A DNA stretch of 64,000 nt from Bacillus sp. FJAT-28004 (GTDB lineage: Bacteria > Bacillota > Bacilli > Paenibacillales > Paenibacillaceae), in the NCBI RefSeq assembly GCF_001280845.1, contig NZ_LGHP01000001.1:5064665-5128664 (forward strand). The letters are read 5' to 3'. Positions 26,333-34,143 of the stretch are shown one piece after another (position 1 is the stretch's first letter; each line of letters begins with the position of its first letter). Position numbers and translations under genes: made by a program. The notes under the pieces are model-generated. The model had not been told where the DNA came from. It did not search any database and saw only the letters and a list, made by a program, of their open reading frames with translations.

Positions 26333-26591
26333 ATGAAAAAATGTCGCCTCTTGATTCGAAGAAGTATTGGTCCATCTTACTAGAGAATATACAAATTAAA
26401 ATAGATGCTATCGACTCTTGTAGTTGAAAAATTATGAAAAGAATGAGGTTATTTGTCGAACTGTATAGTGTTATTATCCTATTTTTATCATTGTGTTTGG
26501 GTCAAAATGTCAAGTATACTAGAATCGTATCATAAATTGACATATTACGTCGTTTTTTCTTTCTTTGACAACAAGGGGCTGATAGGATCGA
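26333..26591. other. AT-rich intergenic region before the GGDEF/EAL gene
   Basis: A ~260-nt stretch without reading frames that have binding sites. It holds TATACT at 26515-26520 and TTGACA at 26537-26542, which may belong to the promoter of the downstream gene, but no pair with good spacing stands out. Confidence 0.4.
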
Positions 26592-29081
26592 ATGAGAGAG
26601 ATTAAGCTAAGCATCGCTCAAAAATTAATATTTTCCATAGGACCGCTAGTTATTCTTTCGTTTGGTCTATTAGTAACCGCTCACCTCGTCAAACTTTATA
26701 ATTCCAACCTGAGCGAAAGTGAACTACTTGCGCAAACAGAGTCTATGGCCTATATATATCCTTTCACAAAAACGATGGACCAAACGATGATGATGCTTCA
26801 GACACTTGAAGAGACCATGACTCAGATGGGGAAAGATCATCTGCAAAATCGTGAATACATAGTCGAATTACTGAAGCAGGTGCTTAGCAATCATCCTGAT
26901 TTATTAGGTGTCTACACGTTATGGGAGCCTAATGCTTATGACGGAAAAGATGCATTTTATAAAAATAAAAACAGCTATGACGATGCTACTGGGCGCTTCA
27001 TTCCTTATGCCGTTCGCAAGGATCAATCCATACAATTTCTGGCAATTGAGAATTACGAGGATAAAGAAAAAGGCAGCTTCTATCAAACGCCTAAGGTTAC
27101 GAAGTCGTTCTCGCTAATAGAGCCATATGCATATAACATTCATGGTAAATCCGTATTGATGATATCGCTTGTGCAGCCTATTTTGAATGAGCAGAATGAG
27201 TTTTTGGGTATTGTAGGAGCGGATATTTCGCTTGAGTCGATGCAGAAGCAGATTGAAGCTTTCAGGCCGTTAGGCGGATACTCTACGATTATTACGACAG
27301 ATAATCAGTATTTGGCTAATGGCATGCACCCCGAGCTTGTTAATGCTCCCTATATGCTATGGTCTAATGTGGATGAGCTTGAGGCGATGAAAGGGGCGGA
27401 TTCGAGGTTTGCTTATACACGAGACTCAAACACCAACGAGACCGTATTGCGGCTGCTTCATCCGATTCTCGTTCATAATGTACTCTGGCATATTGAAACG
27501 ATCATCCCCAAAAAGAACATGCTGTCTAATTATTACAAAAGTCTTAGGGAATCTTTATTAATAACAGGGATTGCTTTGCTTTTGATGGCGGTTGTGATGG
27601 TCATTCTCGTTAGGAAAATCATCTTAGTCAATATTTATAAGGTTATACAAGCAACATCGGCTGTCGCAGTTGGAGGCGTAGAACAGCAGCTAAGCATTCA
27701 TACGAATGACGAGTTTGAATATTTGGCTAATCATTTTAATCATATGCTTATCCAGCGCAAAGAAGCTGACAATTTAATTGAATATCAATCGACGCATGAC
27801 TTAATGACCGGGCTTCCGAATCGATATGCTTATCACCGTTATATGGAAGGTAAAGCAACAGAGCATAACAAGATGCAGGGACATATAGCGTTGCTCTTTA
27901 TCGACCTCGATCGGTTCAAAATGATAAATGATATGCTTGACCATTCGATGAGTGACAAATTGCTTCAGAAGATGGCACAACGAATCATGCTAACCCTCGG
28001 CAGCTCGGGAAAAGTATTCCGCTTTGGGGGCGATGAATATATCGTGCTGCTAGAAAAAGTGAGTCACCTCCATGAGGCGATGAATAAGGCAGAAGCAATC
28101 CTGTCGGCTATTTCCGAGCCAATAGGCCTTGATGATCGAATGTTTTATATTACTGCGAGTATCGGAATGAGCATTCATCATGCATGGACGCCGGCGATTG
28201 CAGACCAGCTTGTGAAGGAAGCTGATATTGCGATGTATGTGGCGAAGAAAGAGCGAAATACATGCAAAATATATTCTCATTCTATTAATGATGTGACGAA
28301 GAAGGAGCTTATCCTTGAGAGCAGCATGTCCAAAGCTCTAGAACAGGGCCAATTTATGCTATATTATCAGCCTAAGGTTGATTTAATGACCGGTTCTATT
28401 TATGGGGCAGAAGCTTTAATTAGATGGAATCACCCCGAGCTGGGTATGGTATCACCGCTTGACTTTATCCCGATAGCAGAGAAAACCGGCTTCATTATTA
28501 CACTAGGTGAGTGGGTGTTACATACAGCTTGCCAGCAAATTAAAGAGTGGGAGCTCATGGGACTGCAGCAGCTATCAATCAGTGTAAATATGTCGATGAT
28601 ACAATTCCAACAGAAACAAATTGTTCATACGATTGAACGAATCATTTCAGATGCTGGTATCAAGCCTCACCAGATCGAGCTGGAAATTACAGAGTCGATT
28701 TTTATGGACAACGCGGCTCACACGCTCAACATATTGCATGAGCTGCAGCAGCTCGGCGTTAAGCTGTCGCTTGATGATTTTGGAACTGGCTATTCATCAC
28801 TCAGCTATTTGCAAAATATTCCACTACATACGTTGAAGATTGATAAATCTTTTATCAGCGGTATCGTAAACGATTATAAGAAACAAATGATTTTTAAATC
28901 CGTCGTCGTCATCGCCCATCATTTAAATTTGAAAGTTGTCACTGAAGGTGTTGAGACGGAGGAAGAGCTGCAGATTATTAATGATCATCATTGCGATGCT
29001 GTTCAAGGCTATATTTATAGTCCTCCTGTTGCCGCACCGAGATTTGTCCAGCTATATATGGAACATAATAAGGAAGCCTGA
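26592..29081 (+). CDS. Membrane-bound GGDEF/EAL protein (c-di-GMP synthesis and/or breakdown)
   Basis: An 829-residue protein. TM1 is at ~15-35 and a dCache-type extracellular sensor spans ~35-310 (NHPDLLGVYTLWEPNAYDGKD, GIVGADISLESMQKQI). TM2 lies at ~318-340 (LLITGIALLLMAVVMVILV), followed by HAMP. The GGDEF domain at ~395-555 has FRFGGDEYIVLL, an intact A-site variant. The EAL domain at ~570-825 has YGAEALIRW, ELEITESIF, LDDFGTGYSS, LKIDKSFI and EGVETEEEL. All EAL metal and catalytic residues look present, so it is likely an active phosphodiesterase, with the cyclase activity possibly also active. It is monocistronic. Confidence 0.93.
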   Translation: MREIKLSIAQKLIFSIGPLVILSFGLLVTAHLVKLYNSNLSESELLAQTESMAYIYPFTKTMDQTMMMLQTLEETMTQMGKDHLQNREYIVELLKQVLSNHPDLLGVYTLWEPNAYDGKDAFYKNKNSYDDATGRFIPYAVRKDQSIQFLAIENYEDKEKGSFYQTPKVTKSFSLIEPYAYNIHGKSVLMISLVQPILNEQNEFLGIVGADISLESMQKQIEAFRPLGGYSTIITTDNQYLANGMHPELVNAPYMLWSNVDELEAMKGADSRFAYTRDSNTNETVLRLLHPILVHNVLWHIETIIPKKNMLSNYYKSLRESLLITGIALLLMAVVMVILVRKIILVNIYKVIQATSAVAVGGVEQQLSIHTNDEFEYLANHFNHMLIQRKEADNLIEYQSTHDLMTGLPNRYAYHRYMEGKATEHNKMQGHIALLFIDLDRFKMINDMLDHSMSDKLLQKMAQRIMLTLGSSGKVFRFGGDEYIVLLEKVSHLHEAMNKAEAILSAISEPIGLDDRMFYITASIGMSIHHAWTPAIADQLVKEADIAMYVAKKERNTCKIYSHSINDVTKKELILESSMSKALEQGQFMLYYQPKVDLMTGSIYGAEALIRWNHPELGMVSPLDFIPIAEKTGFIITLGEWVLHTACQQIKEWELMGLQQLSISVNMSMIQFQQKQIVHTIERIISDAGIKPHQIELEITESIFMDNAAHTLNILHELQQLGVKLSLDDFGTGYSSLSYLQNIPLHTLKIDKSFISGIVNDYKKQMIFKSVVVIAHHLNLKVVTEGVETEEELQIINDHHCDAVQGYIYSPPVAAPRFVQLYMEHNKEA

Positions 29082-29090
29082 TGGACATTC

Positions 29091-29123
29091 CGTCTCCCGT
29101 CAAACGTGGAGGCGTTTTTTTTT
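29091..29123 (+). terminator. Terminator of the GGDEF/EAL gene
   Basis: CGTCTCC (29091-29097) pairs with GGAGGCG (29108-29114) and a run of nine T follows. Confidence 0.82.
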
Positions 29124-29186
29124 AATTCAGCAGATTTTATCTAGGAGTGATTGCCGGTTGTAGTTGTCGATAAGTATGCTATTCAT

Positions 29187-29209
29187 TAGGTAAAATATTA
29201 TTTTACCTA
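29187..29209. promoter_or_regulatory. Perfect 23-bp AT-rich palindrome upstream of the ECF sigma operon
   Basis: TAGGTAAAAT-ATT-ATTTTACCTA, two perfect 10-bp arms. It lies immediately upstream of the proposed ECF promoter, so it is a candidate repressor or activator site. The binding protein is unknown. Confidence 0.65.
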
Positions 29210-29212
29210 TTG

Positions 29213-29241
29213 TGTTACAAAATGACCGACAACATCGTCTT
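29213..29241 (+). promoter_or_regulatory. Putative ECF-type (autoregulated) promoter
   Basis: TGTTAC at 29213-29218 and CGTCTT at 29236-29241 with a 17-bp spacer resemble Bacillus SigX/SigM-type promoters (TG-AAC or TGTAAC, then CGTC/CGAC). It is 40 nt before the ECF sigma gene, and such genes commonly transcribe themselves. Confidence 0.5.
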
Positions 29242-29280
29242 CTTTATAGCTTGAGCAAAAAACGTAAGGAGGTAAACGGA

Positions 29281-29808
29281 ATGGAACATTCGGCGCCGGA
29301 TTTGTTTCGTCAGCAGTTTAATACGCATTATCCTTCGGTTAGACGAAAGCTCGTTGCACTTATTCGCGATGAAGCGGCAGCGGAGGATCTCGCCCAGGAA
29401 ACATTTCTAAGGCTTTACCGGAATCCACCGGATCAACTTGAAGCAATTGGAGGCTGGCTTCACCGAGTATTGACGAGGCTAGCTTATGATTATATGGATA
29501 AAAAAGCACGTGAGCGCGCTCTAACGCAAAAGCAGGAGCAAAACATACTTGCACATCCGCAAGCGGTTCAGTCCAATGAACAGCAGGTGATCGACAAGGA
29601 TGAGCAGGAACGCGTTAGAGGCTGGCTTGATACGTTGCCCGAACGGGATAAGAAAATGCTGCTGCTCAGATATGAAGGATACAGCTATGCAGAAATTGCA
29701 GAGCAGCTTGAGTTGCGACAGCCGCAAGTCGGGACGATGCTGCGTAGAGCTGGGGCTAGGCTGAAGCGCCATGCGCATAAGACAGAAGGAGCTTTGTCTC
29801 ATGAGTAA
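29281..29808 (+). CDS. ECF-type RNA polymerase sigma factor
   Basis: A 175-residue ECF sigma factor. Region 2 spans ~10-75 with VRRKLVALIRDEAAAEDLAQETFLRLY, and region 4 spans ~110-165 with LPERDKKMLLLRYEGYSYAEIAEQLELRQPQVGTMLRRA split over its helix-turn-helix. The ATG at 29281 follows AAGGAGG by 8 nt; a longer frame from 29212 overlaps the promoter. It is followed by an anti-sigma-like membrane gene and an ABC transporter, suggesting a cell-envelope or antibiotic stress module. Its likely promoter with TGTTAC/CGTCTT lies upstream. Confidence 0.92.
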   Translation: MEHSAPDLFRQQFNTHYPSVRRKLVALIRDEAAAEDLAQETFLRLYRNPPDQLEAIGGWLHRVLTRLAYDYMDKKARERALTQKQEQNILAHPQAVQSNEQQVIDKDEQERVRGWLDTLPERDKKMLLLRYEGYSYAEIAEQLELRQPQVGTMLRRAGARLKRHAHKTEGALSHE

Positions 29809-29873
29809 AGTGCGATTACTACCGCCAGCTAAGCTCAGTTTTAAAGGTCAAAACCTTTTAGGAGGAGTTAAAG

Positions 29874-31052
29874 ATGACAAAAAATGATGAAGTAAATAAA
29901 AAAGAAGCAGAGCAGATGTCAGCTGCATGGGCGCGCCTTGAGAAGCAGCTTCAGGCTTCAGAGCAATCGCCGCTTTGGGAGCAATGGGAAGAACAGGGCA
30001 AGTACGATGCTCATCCCAATAAGGAAACATCAGCTTCAGCCAGCGTGGTGCATACACCAGTAACGGCCGAACAATCGATTCCTGCACAAATGCAAGCGAA
30101 TGTAGTACCAGTAGGAAGAGTTCGTACTTCACCTGGTCCAGCTGTTAGTCATAAGCCAAATAAAAGCGGAGCAGCAGGTAGCTGGTTCAAAAGGAATATG
30201 GGCAAAACAATAGCGGCATGTGCCGCCGCTTTAATCACGGTTGTAATAGCGACGCCTTCTACAAATGAAGCTCTAGCGGCATGGCTTAATACGTTCCGAA
30301 TGGATAACGTGATGATTGTGCAGCAAAATGATTTGGAATCGCTCATGAACAGCTTCATGAAGGATGGCGAAACGCTGGAAACCGTTAACCGTTTCGGCAG
30401 CTTCGAGCAGACTACGGAAGGAAACTGGTCAGAGTTGACGATGGATCAGGCTTCTAAGGAGCTGGGTTTTCCTGTTCCGACATTGACGGTCCCGGGGATG
30501 CAGTCCAGTAACATATCATCGATGTCGGCGCAGTCTTTTACCTTCCGCCTGAATGTTGATGAAATTAACAATGCGATGCGTAAGCTGGGCGCGGATAAGC
30601 TGCTGCCAAAATCAGTAGACGGCAAAGCCATCGAATTTAACACAGGCAAAGGTGTAACGGTTACTTATGAGCCACTGGAAGGAAGTACTTCTAAGCAAAG
30701 CGTATGGGTTGAATATGTTAAGCAGCCTAGCATCAAAATTGATCCGTCTGTGGATGCAAAGGATGCTTATGAGGCTGTGATCCGCTTCCCAGCGCTTCCT
30801 GATCATTTGCGCAAATCACTTGTGCAAGCATCAAGCATGGAAAACGGAGAAATTCCATTTCCGCTCATTACAAATGAAAAGCCGGAGAAAATCGTTATTG
30901 AAGGGGTTGAAGTATATTTGAATCAATCCGCTGACTTAAACAATGCAAATGCGATGTGGCTTGAAGATGGAATGGTCACAAATGTACATTTCAACAATTT
31001 TGAGGATAAACAAAAAGTACAGTCGCTCATTGCGGAGCTGATTCACTCATGA
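29874..31052 (+). CDS. Membrane anti-sigma-factor-like protein (DUF4367-type)
   Basis: A 392-residue protein. A cytosolic N-terminal ~100 residues with KKEAEQMSAAWARLEKQLQ is followed by one membrane helix (GKTIAACAAALITVVIATPS) at ~108-127 and an extracytoplasmic domain with SELTMDQASKELGFPVPTL and YEPLEGSTSKQSVWVEYVKQ, resembling DUF4367 proteins paired with ECF factors. It starts after TTTAGGAGGAG. No HxxxCxxC zinc site is visible, so it is not a standard ZAS anti-sigma factor. The last codons overlap the ATPase start (ATGA at 31049). The role in holding the sigma factor is inferred from gene order. Confidence 0.78.
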   Translation: MTKNDEVNKKEAEQMSAAWARLEKQLQASEQSPLWEQWEEQGKYDAHPNKETSASASVVHTPVTAEQSIPAQMQANVVPVGRVRTSPGPAVSHKPNKSGAAGSWFKRNMGKTIAACAAALITVVIATPSTNEALAAWLNTFRMDNVMIVQQNDLESLMNSFMKDGETLETVNRFGSFEQTTEGNWSELTMDQASKELGFPVPTLTVPGMQSSNISSMSAQSFTFRLNVDEINNAMRKLGADKLLPKSVDGKAIEFNTGKGVTVTYEPLEGSTSKQSVWVEYVKQPSIKIDPSVDAKDAYEAVIRFPALPDHLRKSLVQASSMENGEIPFPLITNEKPEKIVIEGVEVYLNQSADLNNANAMWLEDGMVTNVHFNNFEDKQKVQSLIAELIHS

Positions 31053-32002
31053 GTGCTATTGCTATCGAAACAATCGGATTATGCAAGGATTATGGCGACG
31101 GACGCGGCTGTCATAATGTGACGCTGACGATTAGAGAAGGGGAAGCCTTTGGCTTCCTCGGTCCTAATGGAGCAGGAAAAAGCACGATCGTCAAAATGCT
31201 TACAGGACTCATCAAACCAACCTCAGGTAAAGCTCAAATTTTCGGACAGCCTTCTGGAACGATCGAGGCTAGGCGGAGATTTGGCTATTTGCCTGAGTTA
31301 TTTCGTTATCCGGATTGGCTGACGGGCGAAGAGGTTCTGGCTTTTCATGCGAAGTTATGTGAGCTGGATCGCTCTATGGCCAAACGGCGTATTCATCAAC
31401 TTCTGGACGAAGTGGGTATTGGCAGCCGTGGAAGAGACAGGCTCAAAGGGTACTCGAAGGGAATGCAGCAGCGGCTTGGACTCGCTTGCGCATTACTCAC
31501 AAATCCGGATATCGTTTTTCTTGATGAGCCGGCTTCGGCGCTTGACCCTGTTGGCAGGCATGAGGTGCGAGATTTGCTTGCAAGGCTGAGAAGCCAAGGG
31601 AAGACTATTTTTCTTAATTCGCATCTACTCGAGGATGTGGAGCAGCTATGTGACAAGGTCGCTCTTCTTAATAATGGAAAAGTGCTGGCGGAAGGCAAGG
31701 TTGCAGAGGTGCTGAGCTCACAGTCCAGTTGGCGCTTACGCGTCAGTGGTTATACCCCTTTAGCAGCTGAACGTATCCAGCAACTATTAGGAGTAAATGC
31801 TATCGTGTCTAACGCTGAGAATGATGAAGGGTCTGTCTGGCTTGAAATACAATTGGAAAACGACGAGCAAATCGGGTTGGTCAATTACATCCTTATTGAG
31901 CTTGGTCTGACGCTGTATGAGGTTGGAAAAATACAATCACGGCTAGATGAGTGGTTTATTCAGGCCGTAACGGGTCTTGAGCATAGGGGGGAGCGCAGAT
32001 GA
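31049..32002 (+). CDS. ABC transporter ATP-binding protein (ABC-2 type)
   Basis: A 317-residue ATPase. Walker A GPNGAGKST, signature YSKGMQQRLGLACAL, Walker B IVFLDEPASALDP and the H-loop in FLNSHLLEDVEQL are intact. The C-terminal ~90 residues (SWRLRVSGYTPLAAERI) are typical of exporters for lantibiotics or Na+ and related ABC-2 pumps. It overlaps the anti-sigma-like gene and the permease gene by 4 nt on either side, so all three are translationally coupled. It would energise the permease at 31999 and is probably a target of the ECF factor. Confidence 0.9.
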   Translation: MSAIAIETIGLCKDYGDGRGCHNVTLTIREGEAFGFLGPNGAGKSTIVKMLTGLIKPTSGKAQIFGQPSGTIEARRRFGYLPELFRYPDWLTGEEVLAFHAKLCELDRSMAKRRIHQLLDEVGIGSRGRDRLKGYSKGMQQRLGLACALLTNPDIVFLDEPASALDPVGRHEVRDLLARLRSQGKTIFLNSHLLEDVEQLCDKVALLNNGKVLAEGKVAEVLSSQSSWRLRVSGYTPLAAERIQQLLGVNAIVSNAENDEGSVWLEIQLENDEQIGLVNYILIELGLTLYEVGKIQSRLDEWFIQAVTGLEHRGERR

Positions 32003-32868
32003 TCGCGGTTTGGGGCTTAACCTGGAAGGAGCTTATTCGCAAAAAAGTAACACTTATGACGCTCATTATGACCGTCCTCTTCTGGATCGCTTATTGGTTC
32101 ATTGCTGATGCAATAGCTGGTGGTGAGGTTCATGTTGCTGCTTCTATGAACTTATTCGAAAATTTTGCCCGCAGTGCAATGATACTGACACTTGGTTTTT
32201 TCTTTGGCGCGTTTGCCGTTGCATTCCTTGCTATATTCAGCTCCGTTGCAGCTGTGACTGGAGAAGCAGAGCAAGGTGTGCTTCAATCCGTACTTGCTAG
32301 ACCCATTGCGCGCTGGAAGTGGTTTATGGGCAGATGGCTCGGTTTTGTCAGTTATGTTGCGTTATATGCTTTCCTATTATTCAGCTCGATTATTCTCATC
32401 AGCTGGGTAGAAACTGGCGTCTTATTCGGCATGGTTGTGTACTTCAAATCATTCCTGTTTTTTATTTCTGTCATTCCGCTTTTAGTATCCTTAACGATGC
32501 TCGGTTCCTGTTATTTAAGCCCTTTAGGAAACGGCATTTGGATGACAATGCTGTTCGGTATGGGCTGGCTTGGCAGTACAATCGGCCGATTTATGAGCAC
32601 TGGGACGATTCAAATGAAAGGGATGCAAACGCTTGAGACGATCACAGGTTTAATTAAGCTGGCCATGCCGGCAGATGCTTTGCAGCAGCGCATGCTTAAT
32701 GAATTATTTTCAATTTCTGAGCTTAGAGGTTTATATAACATCAATACAGAGCTAAGTATTTTCTCCATTAATGGAGCTGCTTCAAACTCCTTTATCATTT
32801 ATTGCTCGATATACACCATTGCGATGTTAGCTATAGGCATGTTAATTATGAGACGAAAAGATTTTTAA
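31999..32868 (+). CDS. ABC-2 type membrane permease
   Basis: A 289-residue permease with six predicted helices. The first is at ~20-40 (LIMTVLFWIAYWFIADAIA), then FFFGAFAVAFLAIFSSVAAV, and cytosolic features include EAEQGVLQSVLARPIARWKW, a pattern of ABC-2/NosY-like permeases. It follows the ATPase with an ATGA overlap and ends the sigma/anti-sigma/ABC operon. A terminator lies at 32923. Transported substrate is unknown; a role in peptide antibiotic resistance or envelope repair is inferred. Confidence 0.87.
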   Translation: MIAVWGLTWKELIRKKVTLMTLIMTVLFWIAYWFIADAIAGGEVHVAASMNLFENFARSAMILTLGFFFGAFAVAFLAIFSSVAAVTGEAEQGVLQSVLARPIARWKWFMGRWLGFVSYVALYAFLLFSSIILISWVETGVLFGMVVYFKSFLFFISVIPLLVSLTMLGSCYLSPLGNGIWMTMLFGMGWLGSTIGRFMSTGTIQMKGMQTLETITGLIKLAMPADALQQRMLNELFSISELRGLYNINTELSIFSINGAASNSFIIYCSIYTIAMLAIGMLIMRRKDF

Positions 32869-32922
32869 GCGGGGCTGCGCCTTTACTGAGGGGCAGCTTC
32901 TTTATTTTTATAAAAGAACAAG

Positions 32923-32956
32923 AGGTCCCAATAGCAGACGTTGGGGTCTTTTTTTG
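32923..32956 (+). terminator. Terminator of the ECF/ABC operon
   Basis: AGGTCCCAAT (32923-32932) pairs with GTTGGGGTCT (around 32940-32949) and a run of eight T follows. Confidence 0.85.
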
Positions 32957-33023
32957 TGCTGTTGAAGTATTTTACATAAAGATAGGCTGGGGTGCTTGAA
33001 GACTTTACGAGCGTCTGCTAAAC

Positions 33024-33057
33024 TATAATTGTTATTTAGTAAATTTATTAACTAAAT
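33024..33057 (+). promoter_or_regulatory. -10 element and inverted repeat before the LacI-type regulator
   Basis: TATAAT at 33024-33029 is followed by ATTTAGT (33034-33040) and ACTAAAT (33051-33057), a 7-bp inverted repeat with a 10-nt AT spacer. Its location at the transcription start suggests an autoregulatory operator for the LacI protein. Confidence 0.6.
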
Positions 33058-33069
33058 TCGGGGTGTGGT

Positions 33070-34104
33070 ATGGCGACGATAAAAGATATTGCGCAGGAAG
33101 CAGGCGTTTCAGCTGCTACCGTATCCAGGGTTTTGAACAATGATGTTACCTTGGCAGTAAGTGAAGAAACGCGTACACGTATATTTAGCATTGCCGAGCA
33201 GCTGCAATATAAGCCGTCCAGGCTGCGAAGAATGAAGAAGGAAGAGCAACTCTCGCGTCAGCAAATCGGTTTGCTTATGTGGTCGACACTAGAAGATGAG
33301 CATGAGGATCCTTATTTCTCATCCATTCGCAAAGGAATTGAAACACGCTGCGAGGAGCTTGGCATTAACATTGTTAAAGTACTTCGCGGCAACAGCCGAG
33401 TGGAGATGCAGCCTTTAAACGAGCTGGATGGTGTTATTGTTGTGGGCTCCATTCATGATAAGGATGTCAATCAGTTGTATAGCAATGGAAACCGGCTTGT
33501 ATTTGTGAACCATTCGGACGAGCTTTACGATTATGACACCGTAAAGCTGCATTTCGAGCAAGCAACCCGGGCGGTAATCAAACATCTTAGAGAACTGGGC
33601 CATCAAAAAATAGGCTATATCGGCGGGAATGATTATATCCATCGTCTGAATCGTCAAGATGAAGGTATGGAAGTTGATGAGCTTCGGCGTGTTTTTTTCG
33701 AGAAGGAGATGCGCGAGCTTGGTCTTTATGATGAAAGTTATGTGATTAAGAAGTATTGGTCTTCAAACAGCGGTTATGAAGCGATGAATCAGATGCTTCA
33801 GCAAAACTCGCGCCCGACCGCTTGTTTTATAGGGAGTGATCCGATGGCGGTTGGCGCTTTGCGCGCACTGCATGAGCATGGTCTTCGGGTACCTGAGGAT
33901 ATGGCGATTGTAGGTTTTGATGATATCGAAATATCTGCATTTTTGAATCCACCGCTTACAACTGTTCGCGCACATACCGAGCATATGGGCAGAATGGCGG
34001 TACAACTGCTGCTTGAGCGAATTGAAGGCCGAGAGGCAGCTGTTCATATGACCATCAATACTACTCTCATCGTGCGGGATAGCTGCGGCAGCTCTGTGAA
34101 ATAG
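33070..34104 (+). CDS. LacI-family regulator of alpha-galactoside use
   Basis: A 344-residue LacI/GalR protein. The N-terminal helix-turn-helix TIKDIAQEAGVSAATVSRVL is canonical, followed by the hinge and a periplasmic-binding-like effector domain (PYFSSIRKGIETRCEELGI, IGYIGGNDYI, FIGSDPMAVGALRALHEHG, VPEDMAIVGFDDIEISAF). It lies 39 nt upstream of a GH36 alpha-galactosidase and probably represses that gene and itself until a galactoside is present. It is close to the GanR/MsmR group by overall pattern. The inverted repeat at 33034-33057 is the candidate operator. Confidence 0.92.
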   Translation: MATIKDIAQEAGVSAATVSRVLNNDVTLAVSEETRTRIFSIAEQLQYKPSRLRRMKKEEQLSRQQIGLLMWSTLEDEHEDPYFSSIRKGIETRCEELGINIVKVLRGNSRVEMQPLNELDGVIVVGSIHDKDVNQLYSNGNRLVFVNHSDELYDYDTVKLHFEQATRAVIKHLRELGHQKIGYIGGNDYIHRLNRQDEGMEVDELRRVFFEKEMRELGLYDESYVIKKYWSSNSGYEAMNQMLQQNSRPTACFIGSDPMAVGALRALHEHGLRVPEDMAIVGFDDIEISAFLNPPLTTVRAHTEHMGRMAVQLLLERIEGREAAVHMTINTTLIVRDSCGSSVK

Positions 34105-34143
34105 TTTTTATTCATTTATATAAACATTTAGGAGGTTATTATT

